64,000 nucleotides of DNA from Bin5 sp965218625 (GTDB taxonomy: Bacteria; Chloroflexota; Anaerolineae; Caldilineales; Caldilineaceae), in the NCBI GenBank assembly GCA_965218625.1, contig CBDCLG010000020.1, forward strand, positions 930,001 through 994,000, written 5' to 3'. The position numbers and the translations under genes are program-made. Of this stretch, positions 54,829 to 63,783 are shown one piece after another; positions within the stretch are counted from its first letter, which is position 1, and each line of letters begins with the position of its first letter. The notes beneath the pieces were generated by a model. That model saw only the letters and a program-made list of their open reading frames with translations, was not told where the DNA came from and searched no databases.

Positions 54829-55935
54829 CTACGCGGGCGCGGGCGCGTAGAGCGCCCGCAGCGCCGGCCTCAGCTCCGACGCCTCCAGCAGCTCCGTGCT
54901 GTCGCTGAACTGGTCGATGCTGCCGACCGGCCGGCCTTGGGCGAGCCGCGCCACCTCCGGGTCGTGGATGGTGCGCAGGAGGGCGTCGGCAAAGCCGTGC
55001 AGGGCGATGACGCGGAAGGGCCGACCGAAGAAGCACCTCGTGTTTTCCGGCATCGACTCTGTAAGGGCCAAGCGGTTGTGATTCGCGGCAACGACCTGGT
55101 AGGCCTCGCTCAACCGCCGGTCGCGTTCCTGCCAGGTGTCCGCCCGCTGCACGGCCAGCAAGATTTCGGTCAGCTGTTGCGCGGACGCCAACAGGCCAAA
55201 AGCCGTGCCCAACCACTTGGCGTAGGGCGCATACTGCCGCTCCATCAGGAAACAGAGCCGCATGAGATCGCGCACCAGCCGCGACGCGATCAGCTCCGAG
55301 CCCAGCTCATCGCCCACCAGCCCGGCCCGGCCCATGAGATGCTCCTCCTGCCCGATGCGCGCCCAGCCGGCGGCCAGCAGATAGCGCCACAAGTCGGGGG
55401 GATACCAGGCGAAGCGCGCCCGCAGCGCGTCGAGGCCGATACCGTCGTGGAAGATCGATCCGGCGACGATGGTGCGCAGCTTCTGCTGCGGGAAGGTCAG
55501 CCAGTCGGCCAACTCGATCGTCCCGTCCACGTCGAAATTCAGGTATGAGCGGAAAAACGCGCCGGTGGTCAGCGACTCGACCAGGTGATTGACCGGCCCG
55601 CTCTCGGTCGCCTGCATGAGCCGGGTGGCGCTGTCGTCCGGGTCCGGGTCGGAGAAGTTGGTCGGGTAGCCCAGAAAGCGGTGGGGCAGCTCCAGGCGCA
55701 GCGCGTTGTCGATTCCGGCGGCGAGGGCTGCGCAGTCTTGCGGGGGCAGGAAGAGCTGCAGGCGCGGTCCCCAGCTGTGGTCCGTGGACATCTCGTCGTC
55801 GAGGCCCAGCGTCTCGGAGCCGGGTCCGATCAGGGCGGCGGTGTGTGGCAGGGCGGGAAACGACCGGTCCAGCACAGGCCGTACCGCCTGCCAATAGAAG
55901 CGTTTGCTCAGCTCCAGGCCGGGGATAAATCTCAT
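54829..55935 (-). CDS. DUF4037 family nucleotidyltransferase-like protein
   Basis: The 368-residue protein has an N-terminal nucleotidyltransferase-like motif, 'GPGSETLGLDDEMSTDHSWGP' (38-58 approx.), with the Gly-Ser and acidic residues of the NTase fold, and a mostly helical rest that matches the DUF4037 pattern. The function is unknown. The start ATG lies only 3 bases after the stop of the restriction gene, and no ribosome binding site is clear, so it may be translated by coupling with the restriction enzyme. Confidence 0.8.
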   Translation of the reverse strand: MRFIPGLELSKRFYWQAVRPVLDRSFPALPHTAALIGPGSETLGLDDEMSTDHSWGPRLQLFLPPQDCAALAAGIDNALRLELPHRFLGYPTNFSDPDPDDSATRLMQATESGPVNHLVESLTTGAFFRSYLNFDVDGTIELADWLTFPQQKLRTIVAGSIFHDGIGLDALRARFAWYPPDLWRYLLAAGWARIGQEEHLMGRAGLVGDELGSELIASRLVRDLMRLCFLMERQYAPYAKWLGTAFGLLASAQQLTEILLAVQRADTWQERDRRLSEAYQVVAANHNRLALTESMPENTRCFFGRPFRVIALHGFADALLRTIHDPEVARLAQGRPVGSIDQFSDSTELLEASELRPALRALYAPAPA

Positions 55936-55938
55936 TGA

Positions 55939-56757
55939 CTAAGCAGCTAGATCAAAGGGAAGGTCACTGATATCACGCAGCCGTTTGCCCCGGATCATAA
56001 TGTCGAGCATATCCATCTGATCTTCGTTGTTGATCTCCGCAATGGCCGCACGCATCTCCGGCAATGCAAAGTGGTAAACGCAGTCGACGTCTCCAGTGCC
56101 GAGGGCGATAGCAGCCAAGCGTGTGGGGAGCGGTTCAGCGGTAACAACAGCGATATGCGGGAGGCGTCCTTTGCGATTGCGTATCAGATTCAGAGCCTCA
56201 GTGCGCGCATTCTGAACTCGATCACTGCGAATCGTCCATTTGCAGGAGATGCTAGCATGAAGAAGTGGGCGCAAGCTATCAACATTGGCCTCTCGCAATG
56301 TCGTCATGCTGGCAACCTCTCCACCATTTTCTACAACCTCTCCGCGTTGGTTGATCTCTTCATCAGTAATGAGTTGCCGTCCGACTACGATATCAGGTTT
56401 GATTATGTAGCCTTCGCTGAGGGCCGGCGCCAATAGAGGGTTTTCAACCAACTTCTTGAATCGTTCCAGATACTCAAGATGTTCATATTGGTCAAATTGC
56501 GAAATAGCATAGCGAGTCGAGTAGAACCAGTTGCCGGGCCGAATGTGTCCCAATAGCAGGAATACTTGCTCGATGAAAGTCGCAGTGATGCTCTCGAACT
56601 TTGCGCCGACTGTCTGTCCCGAAACTGGATCGGAAGTGTCGACGGTTTTAAGTCGCTCGACAATACCCCAGGCAATCTCGCAGCTCGCTTTACTATCGCC
56701 GTCGGCAAAATTTGGATACTCCAGGCCGCTTTTTCTGTTTGTAGAAAAACGAACCAC
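55939..56757 (-). CDS. Type II restriction endonuclease, NgoMIV family
   Basis: The 272-residue protein matches NgoMIV as I remember it along its whole length. Active-site residues correspond: Glu 55 (Glu 70 in NgoMIV), Asp 122 in 'PDIVVGR' (Asp 140) and Ser-Cys-Lys 171-173 in SCKWTIRSDR (185-187). The end 'GKRLRDISDLPFDLA' also matches. NgoMIV cuts GCCGGC, so this recognition is likely but inferred. The start is a GTG at 56757; an in-frame stop lies shortly upstream. It is about 30 residues shorter than NgoMIV at the N-terminus. The base composition is more AT-rich than its surroundings, suggesting acquisition. Confidence 0.9.
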   Translation of the reverse strand: MVRFSTNRKSGLEYPNFADGDSKASCEIAWGIVERLKTVDTSDPVSGQTVGAKFESITATFIEQVFLLLGHIRPGNWFYSTRYAISQFDQYEHLEYLERFKKLVENPLLAPALSEGYIIKPDIVVGRQLITDEEINQRGEVVENGGEVASMTTLREANVDSLRPLLHASISCKWTIRSDRVQNARTEALNLIRNRKGRLPHIAVVTAEPLPTRLAAIALGTGDVDCVYHFALPEMRAAIAEINNEDQMDMLDIMIRGKRLRDISDLPFDLAA

Positions 56758-56794
56758 TTGCTCATAGATTTGTCTTTGTTAATTTCGGCGTAAC

Positions 56795-56807
56795 TGTCTA
56801 ACAGACA
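56795..56807. promoter_or_regulatory. Short palindrome before the restriction gene
   Basis: TGTCT-AAC-AGACA is a 13-bp inverted repeat in the 80-base gap between the methyltransferase stop and the nuclease start. It could be an operator that delays nuclease expression, but no controller (C) gene is present. Confidence is low because such short repeats arise by chance. Confidence 0.25.
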
Positions 56808-56837
56808 CGATCAAGACTCCCAACTCAATTGTCAGGC

Positions 56838-58223
56838 TTAAAAAAAACCGATAACAAACTCTTCGTGCATCCTATTTTGAATCTGGGAGGTTCGATTTCG
56901 CTTTGCGCCAGCCGGCATCATTCGGCGGTTGCGATCCAACTGCCGCACGCCAGTGTCGGGCACATCAAAACCAATCGAGCGGCCGATTTCGGCCAGGCAA
57001 CTTCCTGTCTGCGTGTCAAAGCCTCGCATTTCTGAACTTCCGACGACGACAATCGCGGCTTTCTTAGGTCGCAACACACGGTACATCTCCTGAAGGACGC
57101 CTGTCATTTCAGAGTAGTAACGGTGCAGCACCTGGCCCTTGCGAGTATCCCTTCTAGCTATCTCCTCGACAATCTGCGCAGAAAGATCAGGCAGTTCGAC
57201 AAATTCTACATCAGTGGTCGATTCGCCGCCGATATACCGCTTTCGGGTATTGCTGAGCGTACTGATCAGATGTCCAAGCCACACTAGAGAAAACTTATGA
57301 GCGCGCATATAGTCGATCGCATTTGAGGCATAGGGCGGGGACGTCACAATCAAATCCACAGAGGAGCTGTCCAGATCCAACGCACACGCATTGCCAAACT
57401 GCAGGCGCGGTTGGAAGCGGGCGTCTCTAAGAAGTGAAAGCCCGTCAATGTTTTGCTTATAGCGTTTTATGAACTCCTCAATCGGAGAACGCAGTCTTTT
57501 CTTGAGTAAGGCGGTCCGTCCTTCTGAATTCTCCGTGTTTTCGCTTCCCACCAGTACTCGTCCACTTCTATCAAGCACGATCTTGGCCTTGTGAGGACGC
57601 GTATGCGCCAAATCAAGCGCCAGTGATATTCCGCCGGACTTTGTAATAATGATGGCGGAAAGAGCCAACTCATAGAAAGATCGAAGTCCAGAATCAGATA
57701 CTTCGGCAATGGCCTCGACCAAAGCCAACAATTCGATCTGCGATTCGCGGGCAAACCAGTAATCGACGAACTCCCTTGTACTTCCGTTCCATCGGTTCTC
57801 CAGTCGGTGCAGCAACCCGGCCCGGTTTTGGGTCAATTCAACTCTCGCACTCTCAACAATCAAGTGCCCAGTGCGCCGCGCCTCAGTGATATCAAGTGGG
57901 CAGACCTTCACTTGCGACAACAGACATGCCAGAGGATCGATATCAAAGCCAATGGCTCGACGGTCCAGCAGATACGCTTCAAGAGTCGTAGTGCCAGATC
58001 CCATCATGGGATCGAGAACAACATCGCCCTCTCGGGTCAATGCATTGATGAATTTGCGCGGAAGTTGAGGCGGAAACTTCGCCGGGAAGGAGTGGAAATT
58101 GTGGGACGCGTAGTAACTCCGTTCGTTATGGAAATTCAGATCCTGCCTGAGCAACCCCTCCAGCAGCCTATGCGTCTCTGTCGGCAAGGATGTCGTGTCG
58201 AACAAACTCTGTTGTAATCGCAT
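56838..58223 (-). CDS. DNA amino-methyltransferase (TSPPY type)
   Basis: The 461-residue enzyme has motif I 'DPMMGSGTTTLEA' (71-83) near the N-terminus, binding S-adenosylmethionine, and catalytic motif IV TSPPY (294-298) much later, so the order is opposite to beta-class enzymes with this TSPPY. The N-terminal 'YASHNFHSFPAKFPPQLP' is shared by a common group of bacterial N4/N6 methyltransferases. TSPPY favours N4-cytosine. Its place directly before the nuclease gene makes it the protective partner, in contrast to the m5C enzymes normally paired with NgoMIV. Confidence 0.87.
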   Translation of the reverse strand: MRLQQSLFDTTSLPTETHRLLEGLLRQDLNFHNERSYYASHNFHSFPAKFPPQLPRKFINALTREGDVVLDPMMGSGTTTLEAYLLDRRAIGFDIDPLACLLSQVKVCPLDITEARRTGHLIVESARVELTQNRAGLLHRLENRWNGSTREFVDYWFARESQIELLALVEAIAEVSDSGLRSFYELALSAIIITKSGGISLALDLAHTRPHKAKIVLDRSGRVLVGSENTENSEGRTALLKKRLRSPIEEFIKRYKQNIDGLSLLRDARFQPRLQFGNACALDLDSSSVDLIVTSPPYASNAIDYMRAHKFSLVWLGHLISTLSNTRKRYIGGESTTDVEFVELPDLSAQIVEEIARRDTRKGQVLHRYYSEMTGVLQEMYRVLRPKKAAIVVVGSSEMRGFDTQTGSCLAEIGRSIGFDVPDTGVRQLDRNRRMMPAGAKRNRTSQIQNRMHEEFVIGFF

Positions 58224-58275
58224 TTCTAGTCGCTATGTTGTGGGCCAAGAGGTGGCGGATGAGTGGAATACCGTC

Positions 58276-58284
58276 AGTATAACA
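58276..58284 (-). promoter_or_regulatory. Extended -10 promoter of the methyltransferase gene
   Basis: On the minus strand TG-T-TATACT lies about 53 bases before the methyltransferase ATG. The -35 position (58304-58299, TAGTGT) is weak, as expected for an extended -10 promoter. The nuclease gene would be transcribed from here or from an internal promoter not recognised. Confidence 0.45.
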
Positions 58285-58321
58285 CTTGCTCTCCCTTAAC
58301 ACTAGAACGAATATTCTGTTT

Positions 58322-59941
58322 TCACCGGCCGTACTCCCCCCACACGAACTCCCCGCCGAAGAGGGTGGCCTCGATGTCGGTCTCCAGGATCGCCATCGGA
58401 TGGACCGTGAATATATCCTGCGAGAGGACAACCAGGTCGGCGAGCTTGCCCGGCGTGATGCTGCCCTGGCTGTCCTCGCTGCCGCCGGCGTAGGCCGCGC
58501 CCATGGTATAGGCCCAGACCGCCTCGGGCACGGTCAGGCGCTCCTCGGCATACCAGCCGTCGCGGCCGGGGCTGCCGTCGGCGCGCATACGCGTCACCGC
58601 GGCGTGGATCCCCTGGATCACGTCGGGCGTCTCGACCGGCGCGTCGGAGCCGAATGCCAGCCTGGCGCCGCTGTCCCACAGGCTGCGGAAGGCGTAGGCG
58701 TAGCGGCTGCGCGCGCCCCAGTATCTGTCGGCGATGCGCATATCCTGGGTGGCGTGAATCGGCTGCACGGAGGCGATGACGTCCAGTTGCGCGAAGCGGT
58801 CGATGTCGTCCGGGTGCAGGAGTTGGGCGTGCTCGATGCGATGGCGCAGATGCAGCCCCTGCCGCGCGCGGCGGCTTGTCTCCAGCGCGTCCAGTACCAT
58901 GCGGTTGGCCCTGTCTCCGATGGCGTGTGTCACCACCGCCAGCCCGGCCTGCGTAGCCCTGGCAACGATATCCGCCATCTCCTCGGCCCCTGTGACGGCG
59001 ATGCCGAGATTGTCCGGCTCTCCCTCGTAGGGGGCCAGCATCCAGGCGGTGCGGGGACCGAGCGCGCCATCGCTGAAAACTTTCACGCCGCCAATGCGCA
59101 GAAATTCGTCGCCAAGCCCCGTGCGCAGCCCCAGGCGGATGGCGCTGTCCAGTTCGTCCACAGGGATTTGGGCGACCGCGCGCAAGGTGAGTTCTCCATC
59201 GGCGCGCAGCTGCTGAAAGGCGCGCAGCGAGGCGGCGGCTTCCTTCGTGTGGACGCTGACAATTCCCATGCGGTTGACAACCTTCTGCGCCTCCCGAACC
59301 GCGGCCATTGCCGCTTGAGGCGACGGCTCTGTCAGTAAACAGTTTGCCGGCCCCATCGCCCTTTCCAGCAGGATTCCGCTCGGCCGTCCCTCTCTGTCGC
59401 GCACGATTTCGCCGCCGTTCGGGTCGGCCGTATCGGCCGAGATCCCCATCAACGCCAGGGCCCGGCTGTTCACCCAGGCTGCGTGTCCGCACTTGCGCGC
59501 CAGGAATACGGGGTGCTGCGGCGCGACCGCGTCCAACCGCGCTGCGGCAGGAAAGGCGCCTCCCTCCCAGACCGACTGGTCCCAGCCGCGGCCGGTCAGC
59601 CACTGACCGGCAGGCGTCTCTGCGGCCCGCCGGCGCACGCGTTCCAGCGCGGACGCCAGTGTCGCGACGCCGCTCAGATCGATCTCCTGCAGGCTCAGCC
59701 CGTAGGAAAGAAGGTGGATATGGGCGTCGATGAAGCCGGGTACGACCGTCGCACCCTGCAGATTCACAACGCGCCCGCCGGGGGCCAGCAAGGCTCGCAT
59801 CTCCTCGTTGCTGCCCGCAGCCAGAAAGCGGTCGCCCGCGATCGCGACCGCCGAAGCCCGCGGGCATTGCCGGTCCATCGTATGAATATTGCCGTTGAGA
59901 AGAACCAAATCCGCTTGCACGGAACAGTCCCGGTCTGTCAA
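58322..59941 (-). CDS. Amidohydrolase family protein, YtcJ-like
   Basis: The 539-residue metal-dependent hydrolase has 'GFIDAHIHLL' (69-78) with the two metal-binding histidines, 'VVTHAIGDRANRMVLDAL', 'LHLRHRIEHAQLLHPDDIDR' and the C-terminal 'GKLADLVVLSQD', the signature of the YtcJ/LAF3-like amidohydrolases. The substrate is unknown. The start is uncertain: a TTG at 59941 or a GTG at 59920; a TATACT lies just upstream. Confidence 0.88.
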   Translation of the reverse strand: MTDRDCSVQADLVLLNGNIHTMDRQCPRASAVAIAGDRFLAAGSNEEMRALLAPGGRVVNLQGATVVPGFIDAHIHLLSYGLSLQEIDLSGVATLASALERVRRRAAETPAGQWLTGRGWDQSVWEGGAFPAAARLDAVAPQHPVFLARKCGHAAWVNSRALALMGISADTADPNGGEIVRDREGRPSGILLERAMGPANCLLTEPSPQAAMAAVREAQKVVNRMGIVSVHTKEAAASLRAFQQLRADGELTLRAVAQIPVDELDSAIRLGLRTGLGDEFLRIGGVKVFSDGALGPRTAWMLAPYEGEPDNLGIAVTGAEEMADIVARATQAGLAVVTHAIGDRANRMVLDALETSRRARQGLHLRHRIEHAQLLHPDDIDRFAQLDVIASVQPIHATQDMRIADRYWGARSRYAYAFRSLWDSGARLAFGSDAPVETPDVIQGIHAAVTRMRADGSPGRDGWYAEERLTVPEAVWAYTMGAAYAGGSEDSQGSITPGKLADLVVLSQDIFTVHPMAILETDIEATLFGGEFVWGEYGR

Positions 59942-60172
59942 AGTATAAGGGGCGCGTCCGCGCCGGCTGTCCGTTATCGATCGTCAGACATCTTTCGTTC
60001 GCCCTCCTCCTGTTATACCATACAGGCGCGGCAGCGCCACTGCAAAAGTCGCCGTCGATATAGGTCAACACGTCCGCCGGCATAAGTTTTGCCGGCATTG
60101 CACGCCATTCTTTCGCCGTGCCACCGCTTTGAAATTTGTCAAACACGCCTGTGCAAGAGTCTGAACTGTTCT

Positions 60173-62698
60173 ATGAGTAGCCACACCGGATTCCTACCGA
60201 TCGGCATTGGCATAATCATCCTCCTACTCTGGGGAGGCGCAATCGCATGGCTGACGGTTCGACGCGACGAACGACGTTGGGACCTGCACTGTGTCAATCT
60301 GCTGGCAGGTATATATCTGGCTTTCTTCTGGCGCACCGTCTTTGGAGTCGCATACCAGCCGAGCGGTGGCGGTGACCTGGCCAACCTTCTCTTTCCGATA
60401 TATCGATTCGCCGCGCGTACTCTAACCGAGGGCAGGCTTCCTTTGTGGAATCCGCACCTCTATGGAGGCGCGCCATGGATTGGCGACATTCAGGCCGGAT
60501 TTCTCTATCCCCCCTATCTGGTGCTGTTTTTCCTCGATCCCTCCTTCGACTATCGTTGGATGCAGTTGCTCGGCGTTGGCCACCTGTGGTGGGCCGCGCT
60601 GGGTGCATACGTGCTGGTGCGTGCGCTTGGCCATAGTCGACCCGCCGCGCTTCTGGCCGGGACTGCTTTCGGCCTGTGCGATATCCTGTTCATTCACCTG
60701 GGCAATCTCAATATGATCGCCGTACTTTCGTGGTGCGGCTGGATTCTGGCAGCCTGTCACATGGCGCTCTCTCGGAGGAGCCTCGGCTGGGCAGGGGCTG
60801 CCGGGGTCCTTTTTGCGATAGCCAACTACGCCGGTCATGCGCAGAGCAGCTTCTATCTGGGCTCAGCTATTGTGCTCTATGCGGCTGGCGTATTGGGAGT
60901 CCAATACTGGGAATCGCTCGCCGCGGGGTCGTTCATGAAGGCAAGCCGGCAGCTTCTCTCCTATTTGCAGTACCCTATCACGGTCATCATCCTGGCAGCC
61001 TGCTGCTCTGCGCCGATTGTACTGCCCGCGCTGGAATTGCTGCCCTTTACGCACAGGGATGATTTTACCTATGAACAGACTGTGAGATTCTCATTGCCGC
61101 CCTTGGTGGCATCGGTAGGGATGTTTACGCCGAGCTTTTTCGGTAGGGGGCCGGGGCGCTACTGGTTTTCGACAGATCGAGTCGAAACGCCCTATGTCGG
61201 CCTGGTGACGCTTCTTCTTGCGGTCGGGGCACTGCTGCTACCAATGGCTGCGAAACGGCGCCGGCTGTTTCCCTGGCTGACGCTGGCCCTGTTCGGATTT
61301 GTGGTGGCACTGGGCGGCAACACGCCGGTTCACGGCTGGCTGACGGAGATTCTTCCTGTCTACGACAGCCTGCGCGCCCCGGCCAGAGCGATTGTACTCT
61401 GGTCGCTGGCGGTGGCAGTCCTGGCGGCGATGGGGTTGGATGCGCTACTGGAAGGAGATGACAGAGGAGAGGAAGGCAACCGTCTACCCGATGCCGGGCT
61501 TTATTTCTCTTTCCTTCGCATCGGCCTTGCAGCAGTTCCACTTACCTTAGTCCCCCTGCTCTTAGTCACAACGCGAGTGCTGCAGGAGGGCGCCGGCGCG
61601 TTCAAACGAGTAAACTATGCGGGTCAGGCTGTGCTCCAGGCAACTCTCGTGTGGTTGGCCGGCTGGCTGCTGATGGCGCTGTATCGGGGTAAACGTCTGC
61701 CCGGCAGGGTTCTGGCCGGGCTATTGTTCATCGTGTTGCTGCTGGAGTTGACCGTGGCCGGAGCCAAGATAGACATTGGTAAACGCTTTCCGGCAGGCGG
61801 ATTCGAGCACCCGGAAATTATGGCCTACATACAGGAGCGGGCCGCCGAACGCTTATTGGAAGACGCGGGCGAGTCGGCTGTCGACCTCTCTCTCGCTCAC
61901 TATCTCTTCCGCATTGATGGCCGCACCAACATTTCCGGCCTGTTTCAGCCTAACATCGGTGCGATGACCGGATTGCAGAGTGTGTGGGGAATGTACAATC
62001 CGCTGACATTGAAGCATTGGGAGGGTCTATGGGAAAACAACCCTGGTCGCGACACTCGCATCTACGATATGTACAACGTGTATTTTGTGATAGCGAACGA
62101 TAAGTCTCCCATGCCAGATCAGTATGAGCTCTCCTTCGACGCCCCCGGACAGCTCACCGTCCATGAACATCCCGACCCTCTTCCGCGAGCCTGGCTGGTT
62201 GGCGGCGCCAAGATCGCCACTGACGAAGAGGCGGTGCTGGCCGCGCTGCTGGACCCGACTTTCGAGCCGGCAGAAACGGTGGTGCTAATGCAGGACGACG
62301 CCCAATTCCTGGCTGAAGAGTCACCGCCGTCACGCATAGGCACGGACGTGTCGATCCTCTCATACAGCGAGAACGAAATCGTGCTGGCGGCGAAGGCGGG
62401 GAGAACAGGTTATCTGGTTTTGAGCGAAGTCTGGTACCCGGGCTGGCGGGCGACGGTCAACGGGGAGGCCGCGCCAATCCTGCGGGCCAATTACACGCTG
62501 CGAGCCCTGCCGGTGCCTGCCGGAGAACTGACAGTACGGCTCTGGTACGCGCCGGAAAGCTGGAGACGGGGGCTGTTGCTGTTTGCAGCAGGTATCCTGC
62601 TCCTGGCCGGTCTGTGCCTGTGGCAGTTTTTCGGCGGTCGCGCCGCCAGGGTGCGCCAGGGCAGCAGCGAAAGGGGGAGAGAGAAGTCGCGAGATTGA
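60173..62698 (+). CDS. YfhO-like multi-pass membrane protein
   Basis: The 841-residue protein from the ATG at 60173 has about 11-13 predicted membrane helices. 'LLFPIYRFAARTLTEGRLPLWNP' followed by 'YGGAPWIGDIQAGFLYPPYLVLF' matches the YfhO/GT-C-type pattern of glycosyltransferases that act on undecaprenyl-linked sugars. The C-terminal 250 residues are outside the membrane and end in a last helix ('LLLFAAGILLLAGLCLW'). The likely role is surface polysaccharide or protein glycosylation, by inference from fold type. No other glycosylation gene lies near it. Confidence 0.8.
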   Translation: MSSHTGFLPIGIGIIILLLWGGAIAWLTVRRDERRWDLHCVNLLAGIYLAFFWRTVFGVAYQPSGGGDLANLLFPIYRFAARTLTEGRLPLWNPHLYGGAPWIGDIQAGFLYPPYLVLFFLDPSFDYRWMQLLGVGHLWWAALGAYVLVRALGHSRPAALLAGTAFGLCDILFIHLGNLNMIAVLSWCGWILAACHMALSRRSLGWAGAAGVLFAIANYAGHAQSSFYLGSAIVLYAAGVLGVQYWESLAAGSFMKASRQLLSYLQYPITVIILAACCSAPIVLPALELLPFTHRDDFTYEQTVRFSLPPLVASVGMFTPSFFGRGPGRYWFSTDRVETPYVGLVTLLLAVGALLLPMAAKRRRLFPWLTLALFGFVVALGGNTPVHGWLTEILPVYDSLRAPARAIVLWSLAVAVLAAMGLDALLEGDDRGEEGNRLPDAGLYFSFLRIGLAAVPLTLVPLLLVTTRVLQEGAGAFKRVNYAGQAVLQATLVWLAGWLLMALYRGKRLPGRVLAGLLFIVLLLELTVAGAKIDIGKRFPAGGFEHPEIMAYIQERAAERLLEDAGESAVDLSLAHYLFRIDGRTNISGLFQPNIGAMTGLQSVWGMYNPLTLKHWEGLWENNPGRDTRIYDMYNVYFVIANDKSPMPDQYELSFDAPGQLTVHEHPDPLPRAWLVGGAKIATDEEAVLAALLDPTFEPAETVVLMQDDAQFLAEESPPSRIGTDVSILSYSENEIVLAAKAGRTGYLVLSEVWYPGWRATVNGEAAPILRANYTLRALPVPAGELTVRLWYAPESWRRGLLLFAAGILLLAGLCLWQFFGGRAARVRQGSSERGREKSRD

Positions 62699-62736
62699 GA
62701 ATCGCGCTTCTCTCCGGCCGCTGTCGCGCGGGTCGG

Positions 62737-63654
62737 CTACGGCAGGACGGCTTTCGGCATCTTGCAGATCATCGTGTAGGCGGGGTCGTAGATGTTGCCA
62801 ATATCGTACTCCACGGTCTGACCCATCAGAATGTGTGCGCCGACCGGATCGATGCCCAGACCATCTTCGAGCCAGCGGATCATCTCGGAGGTGGCGTGTT
62901 GCGTGGCCTGGTCCAGCGGACGGGCGTTGCCGGCCGTCAGGATATACTCTTCGTTTTCCCCTCTGGGCCAAGAGATGCGGCGCCCTTTCTGCACGTCGAG
63001 GGTGAAGGCCGCGTCGAAGGAGATCTCGATGCCGGTGCCGACGATCTCGCCGTCGCCCTGCACCGCGTGGCCGTCGCCGATGTGGAAGAGGGCGCCGGGC
63101 ACAAAGACGGGAAAGTAGACCGTCACACCTTCAACAAAGCCGCGATAGTCCATATTGCCGCCATGGGGGCCGGAGGTGGCGGTGGAGATCGCTTCGCCGC
63201 GGTCGGGCGCGACGCCGAAGCAGCCGGTCATTGGCGCCAGCGGCAGCGTCAGAGGGCCGAGGCTGGTCTGCGGTTCGACCAGTGTGGCGGTGCCGGCGTC
63301 GTTGTCGACGCGCCAGTTGGCCAGCTCCTGCCCTGCCGCGGGCCAAGGCATACTGGGCACATGCTCGGGGTCAACGACGTTGGGTGCGACCATGGTACGC
63401 GTCCAGCCATAGGGTCGATTGGGGCGCAGCGTATCGAGATGGACGACGAGCGTATCGCCCGGTTCGGCTCCCTCGACATAAAAGGGGCCGGTCATCGGAT
63501 TGCCCGCCGGCGTGATGGGCTGGCCTTCGCTGCCCTGCCCCCTGGCATCGACGGTGGTGGTCACGACGGTGTCGCCGGGCTGGACGCGCAGCACGGGCGC
63601 ATGGGAGCCGATCGTCACGTGGTAATGGTCCGGCTGGAACTGGTGGGTTGCCAT
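62737..63654 (-). CDS. Acetamidase/formamidase family protein
   Basis: The 305-residue protein fits the FmdA/AmdA family: 'LRVQPGDTVVTTTVDARGQ', 'GAEPGDTLVVHLD', 'HGGNMDYRGFVEGVTVYFPVFVPGALFHIGDGHA' (split here for length) are conserved blocks around the metal centre. Such enzymes hydrolyse formamide, acetamide or related small amides, releasing ammonia. The gene is downstream of a LON-domain gene on the same strand. Confidence 0.9.
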   Translation of the reverse strand: MATHQFQPDHYHVTIGSHAPVLRVQPGDTVVTTTVDARGQGSEGQPITPAGNPMTGPFYVEGAEPGDTLVVHLDTLRPNRPYGWTRTMVAPNVVDPEHVPSMPWPAAGQELANWRVDNDAGTATLVEPQTSLGPLTLPLAPMTGCFGVAPDRGEAISTATSGPHGGNMDYRGFVEGVTVYFPVFVPGALFHIGDGHAVQGDGEIVGTGIEISFDAAFTLDVQKGRRISWPRGENEEYILTAGNARPLDQATQHATSEMIRWLEDGLGIDPVGAHILMGQTVEYDIGNIYDPAYTMICKMPKAVLP

Positions 63655-63783
63655 ACAGCTTTCCTTTCGCGGCTTGCTGCCAAGAGGGTTGCAATGCGGG
63701 CAGTTGGGATAATCACCGTGGGAACTGCTCTACGCGGCGCGGCGATTTAACGCCGCCATGGTTGCAGAAAGCCGCGCCCGGTC

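Noticed and set aside
56403..56765. ATG-starting frame at the nuclease start, considered as the true N-terminus after a frameshift
   Set aside because: The GTG frame matches NgoMIV from residue 11 on, and the ATG frame gives unrelated sequence; a frameshift is not needed.
58302..60146. Long second minus-strand frame across the amidohydrolase gene
   Set aside because: It is a high-GC shadow frame; its composition is Arg/Gly-rich and lacks domain features.
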